Shown in pieces: positions 21,548 to 32,198 of a DNA stretch of 64,000 bases. The DNA is from Stagonosporopsis chrysanthemi (Eukaryota > Ascomycota > Dothideomycetes > Pleosporales > Didymellaceae). The translations under genes and the position numbers were made by a program. How positions within the stretch are numbered: the first letter of the stretch is position 1; each line of letters begins with the position of its first letter. The stretch covers positions 1-64,000 of the forward strand of contig JAFISE010000108.1 in assembly GCA_022560025.1 (NCBI GenBank). Direction: 5' to 3'. The notes under the pieces are model-generated. The model saw only the letters and a list, made by a program, of their open reading frames with translations. It ran no database searches and was not told the origin of the DNA.

Positions 21548-22909
21548 ATGACCATCTCCAAAAACGAGCACATTGCCATTATCGGCGGTGGTGCTTTTGG
21601 ATTATCGACAGCTTTTGAGCTGTCGCAGCAGGGCTACACAAACATCACAGTCTTCGAGAAGGATTCGGAGATACCCTCGAGATGGTCAGCCGCAAACGAT
21701 CTGAACAAGATCATGCGTGCGGAATACGAAGACCCCTGGTATACAGAGCTCGGTGTCGTAAGTCAATTATTCTCCGGTAATCTTGAGAGGAAGCATTGAC
21801 ACGTCCCCCAGGAAGCCGCGAAGAAATGGCAGACCCCTCTTTATGCACCTTACTTTCACCGCGTTGGCTACCTAAATTGCGTTTCCGGTGCCGGAACACA
21901 AAAAGCCATCAACTCGATGAACTCATTCAAGGCTGCCGGTGAGGCACATCCAGAAATTAAGCCATGGGTTTCTACAGTGTCAACCCGTCAGGAGCTGCAG
22001 GACATTTGCTGGCAATTCAATCAAGGAGAGATGCCGGGGTGGAAGGGCTACTTCAACCGCTATGATGGCTACGTACATTCTGCAAATGCCCTCCGAGGTA
22101 TCTACCGTGCTGCAAGGTCGAATGGCGTTCGTTTCTTCCTAGGCGAGAGGAAAGGCGCTATCCAAGAAATCGTCTACAAGGGCACCGGGTCGAGCAGGAA
22201 GAGCGTTGGCGTCAAGACAAAAGACGGACAGTTCCACGCCGCCTCCCTTATCATCGTCGCTACAGGAGCTGCAGCATCCAAGATCGTTCCCGAAGTCGGC
22301 GCCCGCGTTTCTGCAAAGTCATGGTCCGTCGCACACATCCACCTGACAGACGACGAGACGGCAGCACTTCGAGGTATCCCTGTCACATATGCCCGCGATC
22401 TCGGGTTTTTCTTCGAGCCGGATCCGAAGACAAACCTTCTCAAGCTGTGTCCCATGGGCGGCGGCTTCATCAACACGAACCTCGCAACGGGTGTCTCTGA
22501 GGCGCCCGAGGGCGTTCAGCGCTTCGTACCTCCCGAGGATGAGCGCAAGATGCGTGAACTTCTCCGCCAGACTCTGCCCTACCTCGCTGACCGCCCGCTT
22601 GTCGAGAAGACATTGTGTTGGTTTGCTGATACCAGCGACTCGGACTTCATCATCGACTACCTGCCCAACACTAGCAGTACTGTCATTGTCCTGTCTGGTG
22701 ACTCAGGCCATGGCTTCAAAATGTTCCCTATTGTTGGTTCATGGGTGAAGAACCTTCTCAATGCACCCGAGGGCAAGCAGACAGAAAAGAGGTGGCAGTG
22801 GAGAACGAATAAGCCAAATGAGGGAGCCGCAAGTCAGGACGACGTTAGCTGGCGTGTTGGTGATGTCCAGGAATTGAAGGACATCACGCCGTCCCTTGCA
22901 AAGCTGTAG
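21548..22909 (+). CDS. Peroxisomal FAD amine oxidase (FAOX/sarcosine oxidase family)
   Basis: Segments 21548-21757 and 21812-22909 give 435 residues. The N-terminal FAD-binding motif is IIGGGAFGLSTAFEL, followed by TVFEKD. Near residue 339 the segment LCWFADTSDSDFIIDYLP matches the family site whose Cys holds FAD covalently; then comes DSGHGFKMFP. The protein ends in AKL, a PTS1 peroxisomal signal, as in many fungal fructosyl-amino-acid, saccharopine and pipecolate oxidases. These enzymes oxidise secondary amines and release H2O2. In this cluster a cyclic imino acid (a proline or hydroxyproline isomer, or pipecolate) is a reasonable substrate guess, but fructosyl amines or saccharopine remain possible. 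Confidence 0.85.
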
Positions 22910-23197
22910 CCATTAGAGTGCATATAGATCCACATAATGTCACTCTAATCTCTTGATTTCAGTACATGATATCCCAAGTGCCTAGCTGTAGTGGGTTTCT
23001 AAGCGTTTGAAATGTTTGAGGGGCTCAGTACCGTTTCTATATCTCGACAGCTGTTGTCCAAAAGGTACAATGCCATAAGTCTGAGCCAGGTGTGTAGATG
23101 AAAATTTGCACTCCCAAACCCCTTATTCATGCATCATTAAGTCATAAAATGTTCCAAACTTGATGGCGTACGTCTCCCATTACAAGGGAGCGCGGTC

Positions 23198-25595
23198 TCA
23201 TTGTATCGATGGATCCACCATCTCCAAAGGCTGGTAGTTGTCAAAGACGCCAAACGAAAGCCAGTCTGTTCCTCCAATATCCATGGATTCAGCAACAGCC
23301 AAAATCTGCTCGGCCGTAAGGTCGTCTCCAAAGCCACTGCCCTCATCACTGAAACCAGAGTAGAGTGGTCCACCATCAGGTGAAGCGAACATGGGCTTCG
23401 CGCTCGAAGGATCCTCGGGCATGCCTGCCGCAGTCTGAATGATATTGGTGTTGAGCTGCGTGAGCTGTTGCTGGTTGAGCGCATCCATGAGCGGCGGTCT
23501 TTCTTCTATGGCAGCATAATCCGCGAGCATCTCGTCGAGTCTACGCAGCTCGCGCATGCGGTAGTCGGCGATACGGTTACCACCGGCAACCATCGTCTCC
23601 ATCAGACCGAACGCCTTCTCCAGCCAGGGTGTTCGATCGTCCATTAGACTTGGGTCGACGAAGCGAGTCACGATAAGGACCATGGTCGATACGAAAAGAG
23701 CGTCGAGATCCCAGGGGAGGAAAGTTTCTTGCCTATATCAGCTTGAATCAAGAAACGGTTGGCGACTGCACTCACCAAGTAGCCCTTGCTCTTGCAAACT
23801 TTCCAGGATGGCCAGTATCTTCTGTGACGCTTCCAGAGACATATGCAGCACCTTTCGGATCTTCGGCGATGAAATTAAGGGATTGACCTGCTGCGGGGAT
23901 TCAAAGACTTTCTTCATGCAGCAAAACAATAACGGTCTAGTAACGATTACGATGGTCTGAAGCCGTTAATGATTGTCATTTGAAAATAGAAGACGCGGGA
24001 CTTGCCTGATAGTAGTACAAATGAGAATGCGCCGGTAACCTGGAAATGCCGCCAAATCGCTCATCAGTATGTAAAGGAAAAGAATTACGGAGCTCTTCAG
24101 CTAGAACGGCTAGCTTGTCGAGGACTGTCTTGATGCTCAGGACAAATTTCTTACGGAGCCTTCCTTTTGAGCCGTATACTGTGCTTGCAATGTCGACGTG
24201 CACCTTCGCGAGCTTGATCTGCATGCTCAAAGCAGATGCTCGTTGGGGTGAGCTGTGATAGTTTGGAAGTTGGCAAGATATGTCTTCGTCTCGAATCGAC
24301 TGTGGCAAGCCCATGAGCGAGGTCATGTGGCGGTCAAGAACGAAGATCGTCCACCAGACTTTGCGACAGCGCTGTACTACCGCATCACCGAGATTCATCA
24401 CCGGCATATCCGTGTGCATACCCTGTATGAGAGCTATCCGCATAGCTTGGCCGATCGTAACGTGCGCAGCATTGCGAGAGTCCAACGATTGGAGATACAG
24501 TGCGATACAACACAGTACCTCCGCCGCTACAATAGGATCTCTGCACAGCTTGTTCGTGTCGGGGAGCAGTTGCAGAGCGTGTATGAAGAAGTCTGCACCA
24601 GGCGGCCGAGGCGAATGGTTCTTTTGTTGCACAAAGGTCTTACCAAACGCTATGATCATCAGAAAATGGATGTACCAAAGACTTCCTTTCCAAATAGCCC
24701 TGTCGCATGTGCTTGAATAGAAGGCGTGTAGGTTATGCATGAACTCCTCTTCCTCGAAGAGATGCATCATTTGGCCGCAATGAAACTTTACTGCGTTGAT
24801 CAAGAAGATGGCATAGTCGATGCTGGGAATGACCGGAGAAGTAGAGTCGGGCAAGCTGCGAGTACCGTCCCATGGCAAATCGTACGCAGACCCATCGAAC
24901 AATAATTCTGCAGCTGGGAGTGGTGACTTGTGCATATGTTCATGCACCAGACTCAAGACTTGGCCGTGAAATGACCAGTTGGAGGAAGTCCCCATGTAAA
25001 CTGCACCAAACATTAGTGCTATCAGATACTGTGGAGGTCACATAACCCACAAGTCCGACCATTAGAAGACGATATGAACCTTGAAGGTGTCTCAGTCAAT
25101 GGATTAGTCAAGTTGGCTGATTCTCGTGGACCATCTGTTCCTGGAGTGCTCTCTCGAGTGCCGCCGCCGCTTGACTGCACTGTCCGCTGTGGAGCATCGT
25201 CAGGAGAGTGACTCCTTTCTGCTTGAGCTCGAGGATCTTGTTGATCTATGAGTGGATTGGAGACAGAAGAGGGATTCTGTGCGTTTTGCAGTCGTGCAAC
25301 CTTGGCTTGAAGATCGGAGAGGTAACTGAAAGACTCGTAAGAGTAGCTCAAAGAAAGGCTGAAGCGGCATACCCTTGGGTTACCAAGACCTTGTTGTCTC
25401 GATCATCGAAGACGCATGTCAAGCTTCGCTTTCCGCAGTTCGCGCAAGGCTGCTGGCCAGAACACTTGATTTTCTGTCTCCGGCATCTGGAGCAGCTACA
25501 CCATCGTTAACAGGCGAGCAGAATTGCCACCAGCTAGGAGCGTACGCATTTGAGGATCTCTTAGTTACCCGTCTGTGTTCATTTGAGGTAGCCAT
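23198..25595 (-). CDS. Zn2Cys6 transcription factor, likely cluster regulator
   Basis: I assemble six exons: 25595-25546, 25495-25373, 25325-25051, 25000-24006, 23956-23776 and 23727-23198, giving 717 residues. The binuclear zinc cluster starts at residue 17 with ACSRCRRQKIKC and continues PCANCGKRSLTC; the first Cys codon abuts intron 1. A linker and short coiled segment (YLSDLQAKVARLQNA) follow. The fungal-specific regulatory domain has YMGTSSNWSFHGQV, then KVWWTIFVLDRHMTSLMGLP, and near the end TIVIVTRPLLFCCMKK and FLPWDLDALFVSTMVLIV. Intron 4 has a GC donor (CAG|GCAAGT). It sits centrally among the proline genes, like prnA in A. nidulans, so control of this cluster by an imino acid inducer is inferred. 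Confidence 0.88.
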
Positions 25596-26277
25596 GACAG
25601 AAGGTGTCTGTCATATCCTGCAGACTTCTTCTAGAGGTAAGTTGGCTACAGTCAGGTGGGGCGCCGATAACTCCGATGTATAGGGTCCACCGGGGGGTAC
25701 CAACGAAGCGATGAGGCTCGTGCTCGTGCCAGTGTCAATCTTTGAAGACTGGCTCACATCTGATCCACATGATCCTCGTCGCGAGGGAACTGCCGCGCGC
25801 GTGTACGAGCGTGCGGGGAACGTTGCGGATGAAGTCACACTTTAGGTAATAGAGACTTGGCAGAGTTCTGATCTGAATGCCTGTCAACGTCGGCCTCTAC
25901 AATGGAACGTTGCCAGACCAAGGAGTTTCTAATTGAACTTCGCAAATTTCCAGAACCCTCGAGGAACAAATTCTCTGCATTACCATCGCTCCCTGTTCAC
26001 CCTGGCCGATGCGCCACAACGTGGATCTACATTCTAGCACTTCCGCAACCATTGCGCGCCACAATTATCGCTTTGATACCACAAATTCGTTTAACGTCGC
26101 GACTGGAGCCTCAATGTTCGCTAAAGCATTGGATATTGTTTCCTATTCGGAAAGTGCAAGATAACGCGCAAAGCAGTCATCGGAAGCACTCCCGAGTGTT
26201 GTCGGCTTCTCACCCGCTCAGCTTACGCCTATCATCATCACATGCACATCAATACGAAGGATCCATTATCAGCTCGG
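25596..26277. other. Promoter region of the Zn2Cys6 gene
   Basis: This 682 bp lies between the aminotransferase stop and the regulator start, both leftward. No gene was recognised on either strand. Confidence 0.5.
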
Positions 26278-27553
26278 CTACAATCGCGATGAAAGCCCGC
26301 CCCGGACCACCCCATCGATGGCCTGTGCTATCCTTTCGATGTTCGATTGGTTCATGCCTGAGACGTTGATGCGTCCACTCAGAAGCATGTAGATGTGATG
26401 CTTGCTGCCAAGCGTCTCGCACTGTTGTGGGCTCAGAGGTAGAAAGCAGAAGAGACCGGTCGATGTCAGGATTGCGTTCCAATTTCCTGGTGTCTACGAA
26501 TCATCAGTACTCGGGAAATAATAATAAATGGCATGGAAGGCTCACCTTCTGCTTCGTCGTTAGAAGATCGTAGAGTGTCCTCCTGAGCCCGACTAGTCGC
26601 TCTCGCATCAGCACCAGCTCATCTTGCCATTGTGACGCAAGAGTACTGTCCTTGAGCACCGTATTCACGAGTCTGGATCCGTATGCTGGGCTGGACGAGA
26701 ACTCCCATCTGATCAAGCACCGCAATTGGTCGTAAACATTGGCAGCGACTGCCTCCTTCTCTGTCAGGATGTGGAGTACGCCACATCTCTCACCGTAAAG
26801 GCCAAAGTTCTTCGAGAATGACTGGCACGCCAGCAATTCAAAGCCGCGCTCTACAAAGTGTCGCAATCCAAAAGCGTCATCCTCTAATGGAGCACCAAGA
26901 CCCTGGTATGCCATATCGAAGAAGGGGAAATGGCCTTTGGGCTTCATTGCCCGCGCGAGGATCCGCCATTGCTCCTTGCTGAGATCTGCGCCCGAAGGGT
27001 TGTGACAGCATCCTTGGAGAACGAAAATACTGCCGTTGGGAGCGTCTTCGACCGCTTTAAGGATATCGCCAAATGCGACTGTGCCACGCTCTGGGTCGTA
27101 GTGTCGGTATTTGGCAACTTCGAATCCAATCAAGTTGAACAGTGGCTCATAGTTGCCCCAAGCTGGTGTGCCAATGTATACCTTCTTTCCCTTGAACTCT
27201 TCGGATCGGCTCAAGAACAAGGCAGCAAGATGAATGCTACCAGTTCCTGAGATTGCTTGCGCAGAAGCAATCCTTCCTATTTTCACTGCCTCAGACTCTG
27301 CACCAAACAGGATCTTGCTTGCGTTCTTTACGAACTCGGCATCCCCTGTGGTAACCTCATAATCGTGGCCAAGTTCAAGCTTTGTGAGTATCTCTTTCGC
27401 CTGCTTTAACACATTGAGCTCATTGTACCTCCCCTGCTCATTTCTGTACACGCCGACACCGAGATCGATCTTCGAGGGCGATTTGTCGGCCTTCACTTTC
27501 GAGCTAAGGATGAAGACTGGGTCGGCGGGGCCCTTTGGAACAGAGCGAAACAT
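26278..27553 (-). CDS. Aspartate aminotransferase-type enzyme with PTS1
   Basis: Segments 27553-26546 and 26493-26278 give 407 residues of the class I PLP aminotransferase family. Motifs are IDLGVGVYRNEQG, SGTGSIHLAALFL, FLQGCCHNPSGADLS-like sequence around CCHNPSGAD, FFDMAYQGLG and the PLP lysine motif SQSFSKNFGLYGERCG. The C-terminus is GGLSSRL: SRL is a PTS1-type peroxisomal signal. No mitochondrial presequence is evident. Mammalian GOT2 transaminates 4-hydroxyglutamate to 4-hydroxy-2-oxoglutarate in hydroxyproline breakdown. With the aldolase two genes away, that reaction is the best guess here; simple glutamate/oxaloacetate exchange is the alternative. The NPSGAD site differs from the usual NPTGVD. 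Confidence 0.9.
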
Positions 27554-28070
27554 GGCTGCTAGGATGTGAGGAGTGAAGTTTAATGAAAGGTTCTTCTTAC
27601 GTTCTTCAATAGTTTCATGTGAGCTCCATTGCTACACATGCTGCTTCCATCTGTCTAGTCCATCGCTGCATGGCGCGTCGGCGCGACCGGTACCGTTCCC
27701 GAGAAAGTTCGCGACAGTGGGGATTGTACCGAGCTGCGTCAAATGTGTCGGCCGTGAATATCCGCGTTCCAAGTCGTTGCAGATGTCATACCGTTATGCT
27801 CATAGTGGATCGCTCGTGGGAGATTTCCGTTATTGAGGCACGCTAGCGTCACACCGTACTGTTGGGCAGTGGCGATCATCATCGTCATATTAACAGCCGA
27901 ATAACATTCACATTTGTAAAGAGTCTCATTTCTAGCCAGAACAATGAGAATCGTCTATACAACAGAGTAAGGAAAGTTGGATATTCAAACAACCACCAAA
28001 CATCCGCACGTTCCAACTATATACATCCCGAGTGGGCAGTTTCTCGCTGACGAAATATGAGAATACTCGC
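27554..28070. other. Promoter region of the aminotransferase
   Basis: This 517 bp is free of recognisable genes. At 27688-27695 it contains the perfect palindrome CGGTACCG, two inverted CGG triplets two bases apart, a candidate Zn2Cys6 site. Confidence 0.45.
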
Positions 28071-29892
28071 TTAGGCATATCCACTCTGCTTCTTGCGTCC
28101 CTTGAGACCACACATGAACATCTCGCCAACCTCCTGCCAGAAACCCTTCGTCTCCTCAGCGAAAGAGGACTCGTACGCATCGATATATGCCTTCTCCCAA
28201 ACCAAGTCAGCCTCATGAGGCTTGACCATCTTAGTCTTCTTGAGGAATTTCCAGCCAAAGAAGAGGACGGGAGCGATGAAGACCATCATGTAGTAGGTGA
28301 ACAAGCCGTCGATGGTGAAGTTGCCTGGCAGGAAAGTGCCGTATCCGTAGCAGCCAAGAACGAGAGTCAAGAAGATCATGCTGATCCAAGTGCCGTATGG
28401 CTGGAAGTACCCATAGTAGGGCATAGCCTTGCGATCAACGCCCTGAGCCTTGACAGCGCGATAGAAGAACAGGTATGTGATGCAGATGACAATGTAGTTA
28501 ATGATCTGAGCTCCGGTAATGATGTTGATGAACCAGGTCAGTACCTTCGCAGATCCAGCGTTGACGTTGAGGAAGCCGAGGAAGGGGAAACACATAGTAA
28601 CCAGTAGGCAGTAGAATGGCACGCCCTTCTTAGTGCACTTCTTCAAGAACTTAGGCGCCTGGCCTTCGAGAGCAAGACCGTACAGCGAACGGGTTCCGTA
28701 GTAGGTGTATGCGTTTCCGGCGGAGAAGATGGATGTGCACAGGAGTGCATTGACGAGGTGGGGAAGGCCGCTAATGCGCAGATTCCTACACAACGATTAG
28801 CAAGATCTTCATCCCAGCACACTTGTTCTCACATACCTCATGGCAATAACGTAGGGAGAAGCAGCGGCACTTCCAGCACCACCAGCGGCACCTGACATGA
28901 CATCGAGTAAGGTCTTGTCATTGTAGGGGATGACAATTCCGATGCAGAGCGCGCTGCCAATGAAGAAGAAGGCAAAACGGACGTAAGTGACCTTGAAGGC
29001 GTTCTTGAGGTAAGTTCTGGGGAGTTTGACCTCACCAGAGAGCATAGACAGGTACTCGGGACCAACAATTGTAAAGGCAGCGCTCCACATGCAGCCGAGG
29101 AAACCCTCGAACCGGCCCAAATCGCCAGTAGTGTTGAACTCAGCAAAGGCGCCCGGGTTGTTCCAGTAGCGGAACCCGTATGTATCCTTGATTGGGTTGC
29201 CTCCGACCATTGTGATGAAGGTGAAGGAAAATACGATCATGATGAGGAAGACCTTCCCGAGCGCGAGCCAGAACTCAGCTTCTCCGTATGCCTTGACGAC
29301 GAATGCGTTGATAGCGAAGTACAGGACGATACAGACAGCAACGACTGCGGCGACTGGGATGTCGTCGCTCCAGAACTTGAGCACAAGGTTCAATGCCGAG
29401 ATTTCGAAGGGAATCAGGATAGCCTCGTAGATAAAGAAATTCCAACCAGCCCAGAAACCCCTTTCGAAAGAGTCAGTAACTATGCTGGGGTTGATACTCA
29501 GGGGCTGGATGCACTCACATTGCAGGATCCACCCAGTGACCAGCCATACGGATAAAGCCACCAGTGACGGGCATGAACGAAGCCATCTCCGCCATAGAAT
29601 TATTGACAAGACCGAGCATGCATGAGTAAATGGTGTAGGCAAGCAACAGGGAACCTGGTCCGCCCTTGACGAGACCGTTGGCAATCGAGACGAAGGTAGC
29701 GGTACCGATGGAACCACCGATAGCAATCAGTTGAACCTGACGATTGCCCAAATGCCTCTGCAGCTGATCGGCATTGTGGACTTGGCCGTTGACAACACTG
29801 CCAGCAGTCTCCGTACGGTAGATGCCTTCGTTGCCTTGAAATTCGGTCGAGGCGGACTTCTCATTAACCTCGTAGGTCTTGTTGTCAGACAT
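28071..29892 (-). CDS. Amino-acid permease (YAT/AAP family)
   Basis: Segments 29892-29519, 29460-28837 and 28785-28071 give 570 residues, usual for fungal AAP permeases. After a hydrophilic N-tail comes the family signature RHLGNRQVQLIAIGGSIGTA, then PVTGGFIRMAGHWVDPAMGF split by intron 1. Further hydrophobic helices include FWLALGKVFLIMIVFSFTF, FTIVGPEYLSMLSGE and FSAGNAYTYYGTRSLYGLAL. Twelve helices are expected. The sequence looks closest to the dicarboxylic/general amino-acid group (Dip5/AgtA-like), but cluster position fits uptake of proline or hydroxyproline, as prnB does in A. nidulans. Substrate cannot be read from sequence. Confidence 0.92.
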
Positions 29893-30759
29893 GATGTCCC
29901 AGACCACGAGTGGGTCAGGCTGTGATGACCTATGGAAGGAAAGAAAAGATGGAGATGACGGGTCCGAGACGGTGGGTCGTGTGCGGACGGGCCTCCCTAA
30001 TAAGCAGTCACAGTGAAGGTCAAGATCTTGGTATCTCGCAGCCCTTCTGCACCAAGTTAGCGTTGATATGGCTAGCACAGCCAATCATTGGAAGTTAGCT
30101 TCCAGCCATGGGCCATACGAATCTCGCCCATCCAGCTGCTCAGGTCAGCTCTGTCACGCACGAGCAGTGGCTAGATTGATTAGGGCGTAGCTGGTCTATT
30201 CGAGTGGGCCAGACACAGGGATAGCTCTGGGGTAACGCTTCGATTCGCTTCCCCGCATGCAGCGGTCCCGGACGGAGCGAGTTATGGACCAGACCATACT
30301 GATCCGCACACTACGGTAGCCACGCCGCCGTCTCCATGCTTCGTCGGATCTCGCACCGGAGCTCATTTGAGGCTAGCCTCCACGTGCGAAGATAAGCCAC
30401 AAGGCTTGGAGAGCCTCCAGGCCCTGTTTATCTGCTTTACTGAGACTAAATTACGATCTCGATCAGGACTTGGGAGGAATGTCACATCGAAAGCAAGGGA
30501 TGCAGAGGCAGATGTGTGCAATTTTTTGGAAGATAGCTCAATCTCCAATCATGGTGAGGTCTCACGGAGAGCGTCAGTGCGAAAGCACGATCACAAAGAA
30601 TTGCGCAGAGAGCCAGAATGCGCATGGAAGATCAGGACTGGGGGACCACAACTAAGGCTTGCGCAGAAGGCCGAGACAAAGCAAAAGCAGAGGAGATAAG
30701 AAATGTTGAAATCTATCGTAATCTATGAACTCGTACAGCAGACTCCCAACAACGTACCA
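29893..30759. other. Promoter region of the permease
   Basis: This 867 bp lies between the aldolase stop and the permease start, both leftward. No gene was recognised. A CCG-GA-CGG inverted triplet pair occurs at 30268-30275. Confidence 0.45.
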
Positions 30760-31794
30760 TCATATCTTCGAAGAGATATGTCTGCTGAAAAGCGGCAAGC
30801 TCTGTTCAATCCTCCCGATCTCCGCCGTCCTGGACTTCACCATCTCCCGCACAGCAGCGGCTGGTGCAACATAGGGCCTACGCGGCGCCATCTTGGCTGG
30901 CGCGTCCTGGATACCGGCATAGGTCGCGCTGTGAATTGCCGCAGCGTACTTTGTGGGCGCGATACCTCCCTTGATCGCCTGCTCCGCAAGCGCGGTCTTC
31001 TGGTGCAGCGCCAGAGCCTCTGCGTGCTTGCCCTGTTGGTAGAGCTCATTGATGCGAACGACGCATCGAGGGGCAACGTTGGCAAATGCAGCAATGCAGC
31101 CAGAAGAGCCTGAGCTCAGACCGCCAATGATGAAGTCGGCCTGGCCACCGAAGACGGCAAACCGCTCTTTGGGCAGTGCGGCTGCGAGACGCGTGATTTT
31201 GGCCACGGAGCCGCACGTAAGCTTGACACCCACGATGTTGCTGTGGCGTTTAGCCATGCTCTCGATAAAGTCAGATGAGAGGTCGACGCCATTGCATACG
31301 CCCGGGAAGTTGTAGACTACAATAGGCAACTCGCTGCGAGCCGCAATCTGGTCGTAGAAGTTCTCTAGAACCTGGGGCGTAGTTGCGCCGCCTGTAAGAA
31401 ACCTGTTAGCCGACTAACGTCTTTCAACTGTTTGCGGACATGATTCCATACCAAAGTAAGCGTTCGGCAGCACTAATACGGAGTTCGCGCCAGCTGCAGC
31501 AGCATCGGATATGAATTCGAGCGTCTGTGCGGTGCTGTGTGCTCCGACGCCCGCCATGATAGGAAATTTGGGGCCTACGGCTCGTCGCGCGGTCGCGATC
31601 AACGCCTTGCGCTCTTCCCGCGTGAGCAGCATGGTCTCTGCATTTGTACCCAGAATGACAAGCCCTGCGAGCCCTGTGGTAGATAGGTAGCAAAAATATC
31701 GTGACTGGTTCTCAAGATCGACCTTGTCTGTGTTGGGGTCAAAAAGAGTGACCGCAGGGCACCAAACACCAGCTGGAGGGACTTGAGAAGTCAT
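30760..31794 (-). CDS. DHDPS/HOGA-family aldolase (4-hydroxy-2-oxoglutarate aldolase-like)
   Basis: Segments 31794-31452 and 31391-30760 give 324 residues of the class I Schiff-base aldolase family (DapA). The catalytic Tyr lies in IVVYNFPGVCNG (Tyr141) and the Schiff-base Lys in NIVGVKLTCG (Lys171). GLVILGTNAETMLLT near residue 50 fits the substrate carboxylate loop, and VFGGQADFI follows the active site. Fungi make lysine through aminoadipate, so a true dihydrodipicolinate synthase is unlikely. In animals HOGA1, of this family, cleaves 4-hydroxy-2-oxoglutarate to glyoxylate and pyruvate, the last step of hydroxyproline catabolism. The protein ends SSKI, a weaker PTS1 variant. It is divergent from P5C dehydrogenase across 404 bp. 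Other 2-keto-acid aldol substrates are possible. Confidence 0.87.
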
Positions 31795-32198
31795 TGCGGT
31801 TGCAGAAATGACCGGAGAAGATGATAATTCGTCTGATGATTCTTTCTCGCAGCCAAGCTGAGCCTCGTCTCGACATATTTATTGTATCGCAGATACCTCT
31901 CGCATTGCTGGCCGTTCATGCTTCATCTCGAATTCGCGACACACTCGGGCAGGCATCCGAACACACTACTTTACCAACGACGATATCGGCACTCACAACA
32001 CCGTGTACAGCAAACGTGACCTGTGACTATCTCGGCGGCAAGTGACGGCTGAGCCAAAGTCCGTGAACGGGATGCAAGCCGGTCGGTGATGGAGTTCTCC
32101 ACAGTTCCCCTCATTGTGCATACTCAAAAGGAAGAGGCCCAGCATTGAGAAGAGGAGTAGCCTCAATCCTCGAGTACTCTCACAAACACATTGCCATC
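31795..32198. promoter_or_regulatory. Divergent promoter, aldolase / P5C dehydrogenase
   Basis: The aldolase starts leftward at 31794 and P5C dehydrogenase rightward at 32199. The segment contains CCGTGAACGG at 32061-32070, an inverted CCG/CGG pair with four-base spacing, a candidate Zn2Cys6 dimer site about 130 bp from the dehydrogenase ATG. Confidence 0.55.

Noticed and set aside
30760..31794. True dihydrodipicolinate synthase for lysine synthesis
   Set aside because: Fungi use the aminoadipate route to lysine, and the cluster context fits a 4-hydroxy-2-oxoglutarate aldolase better.
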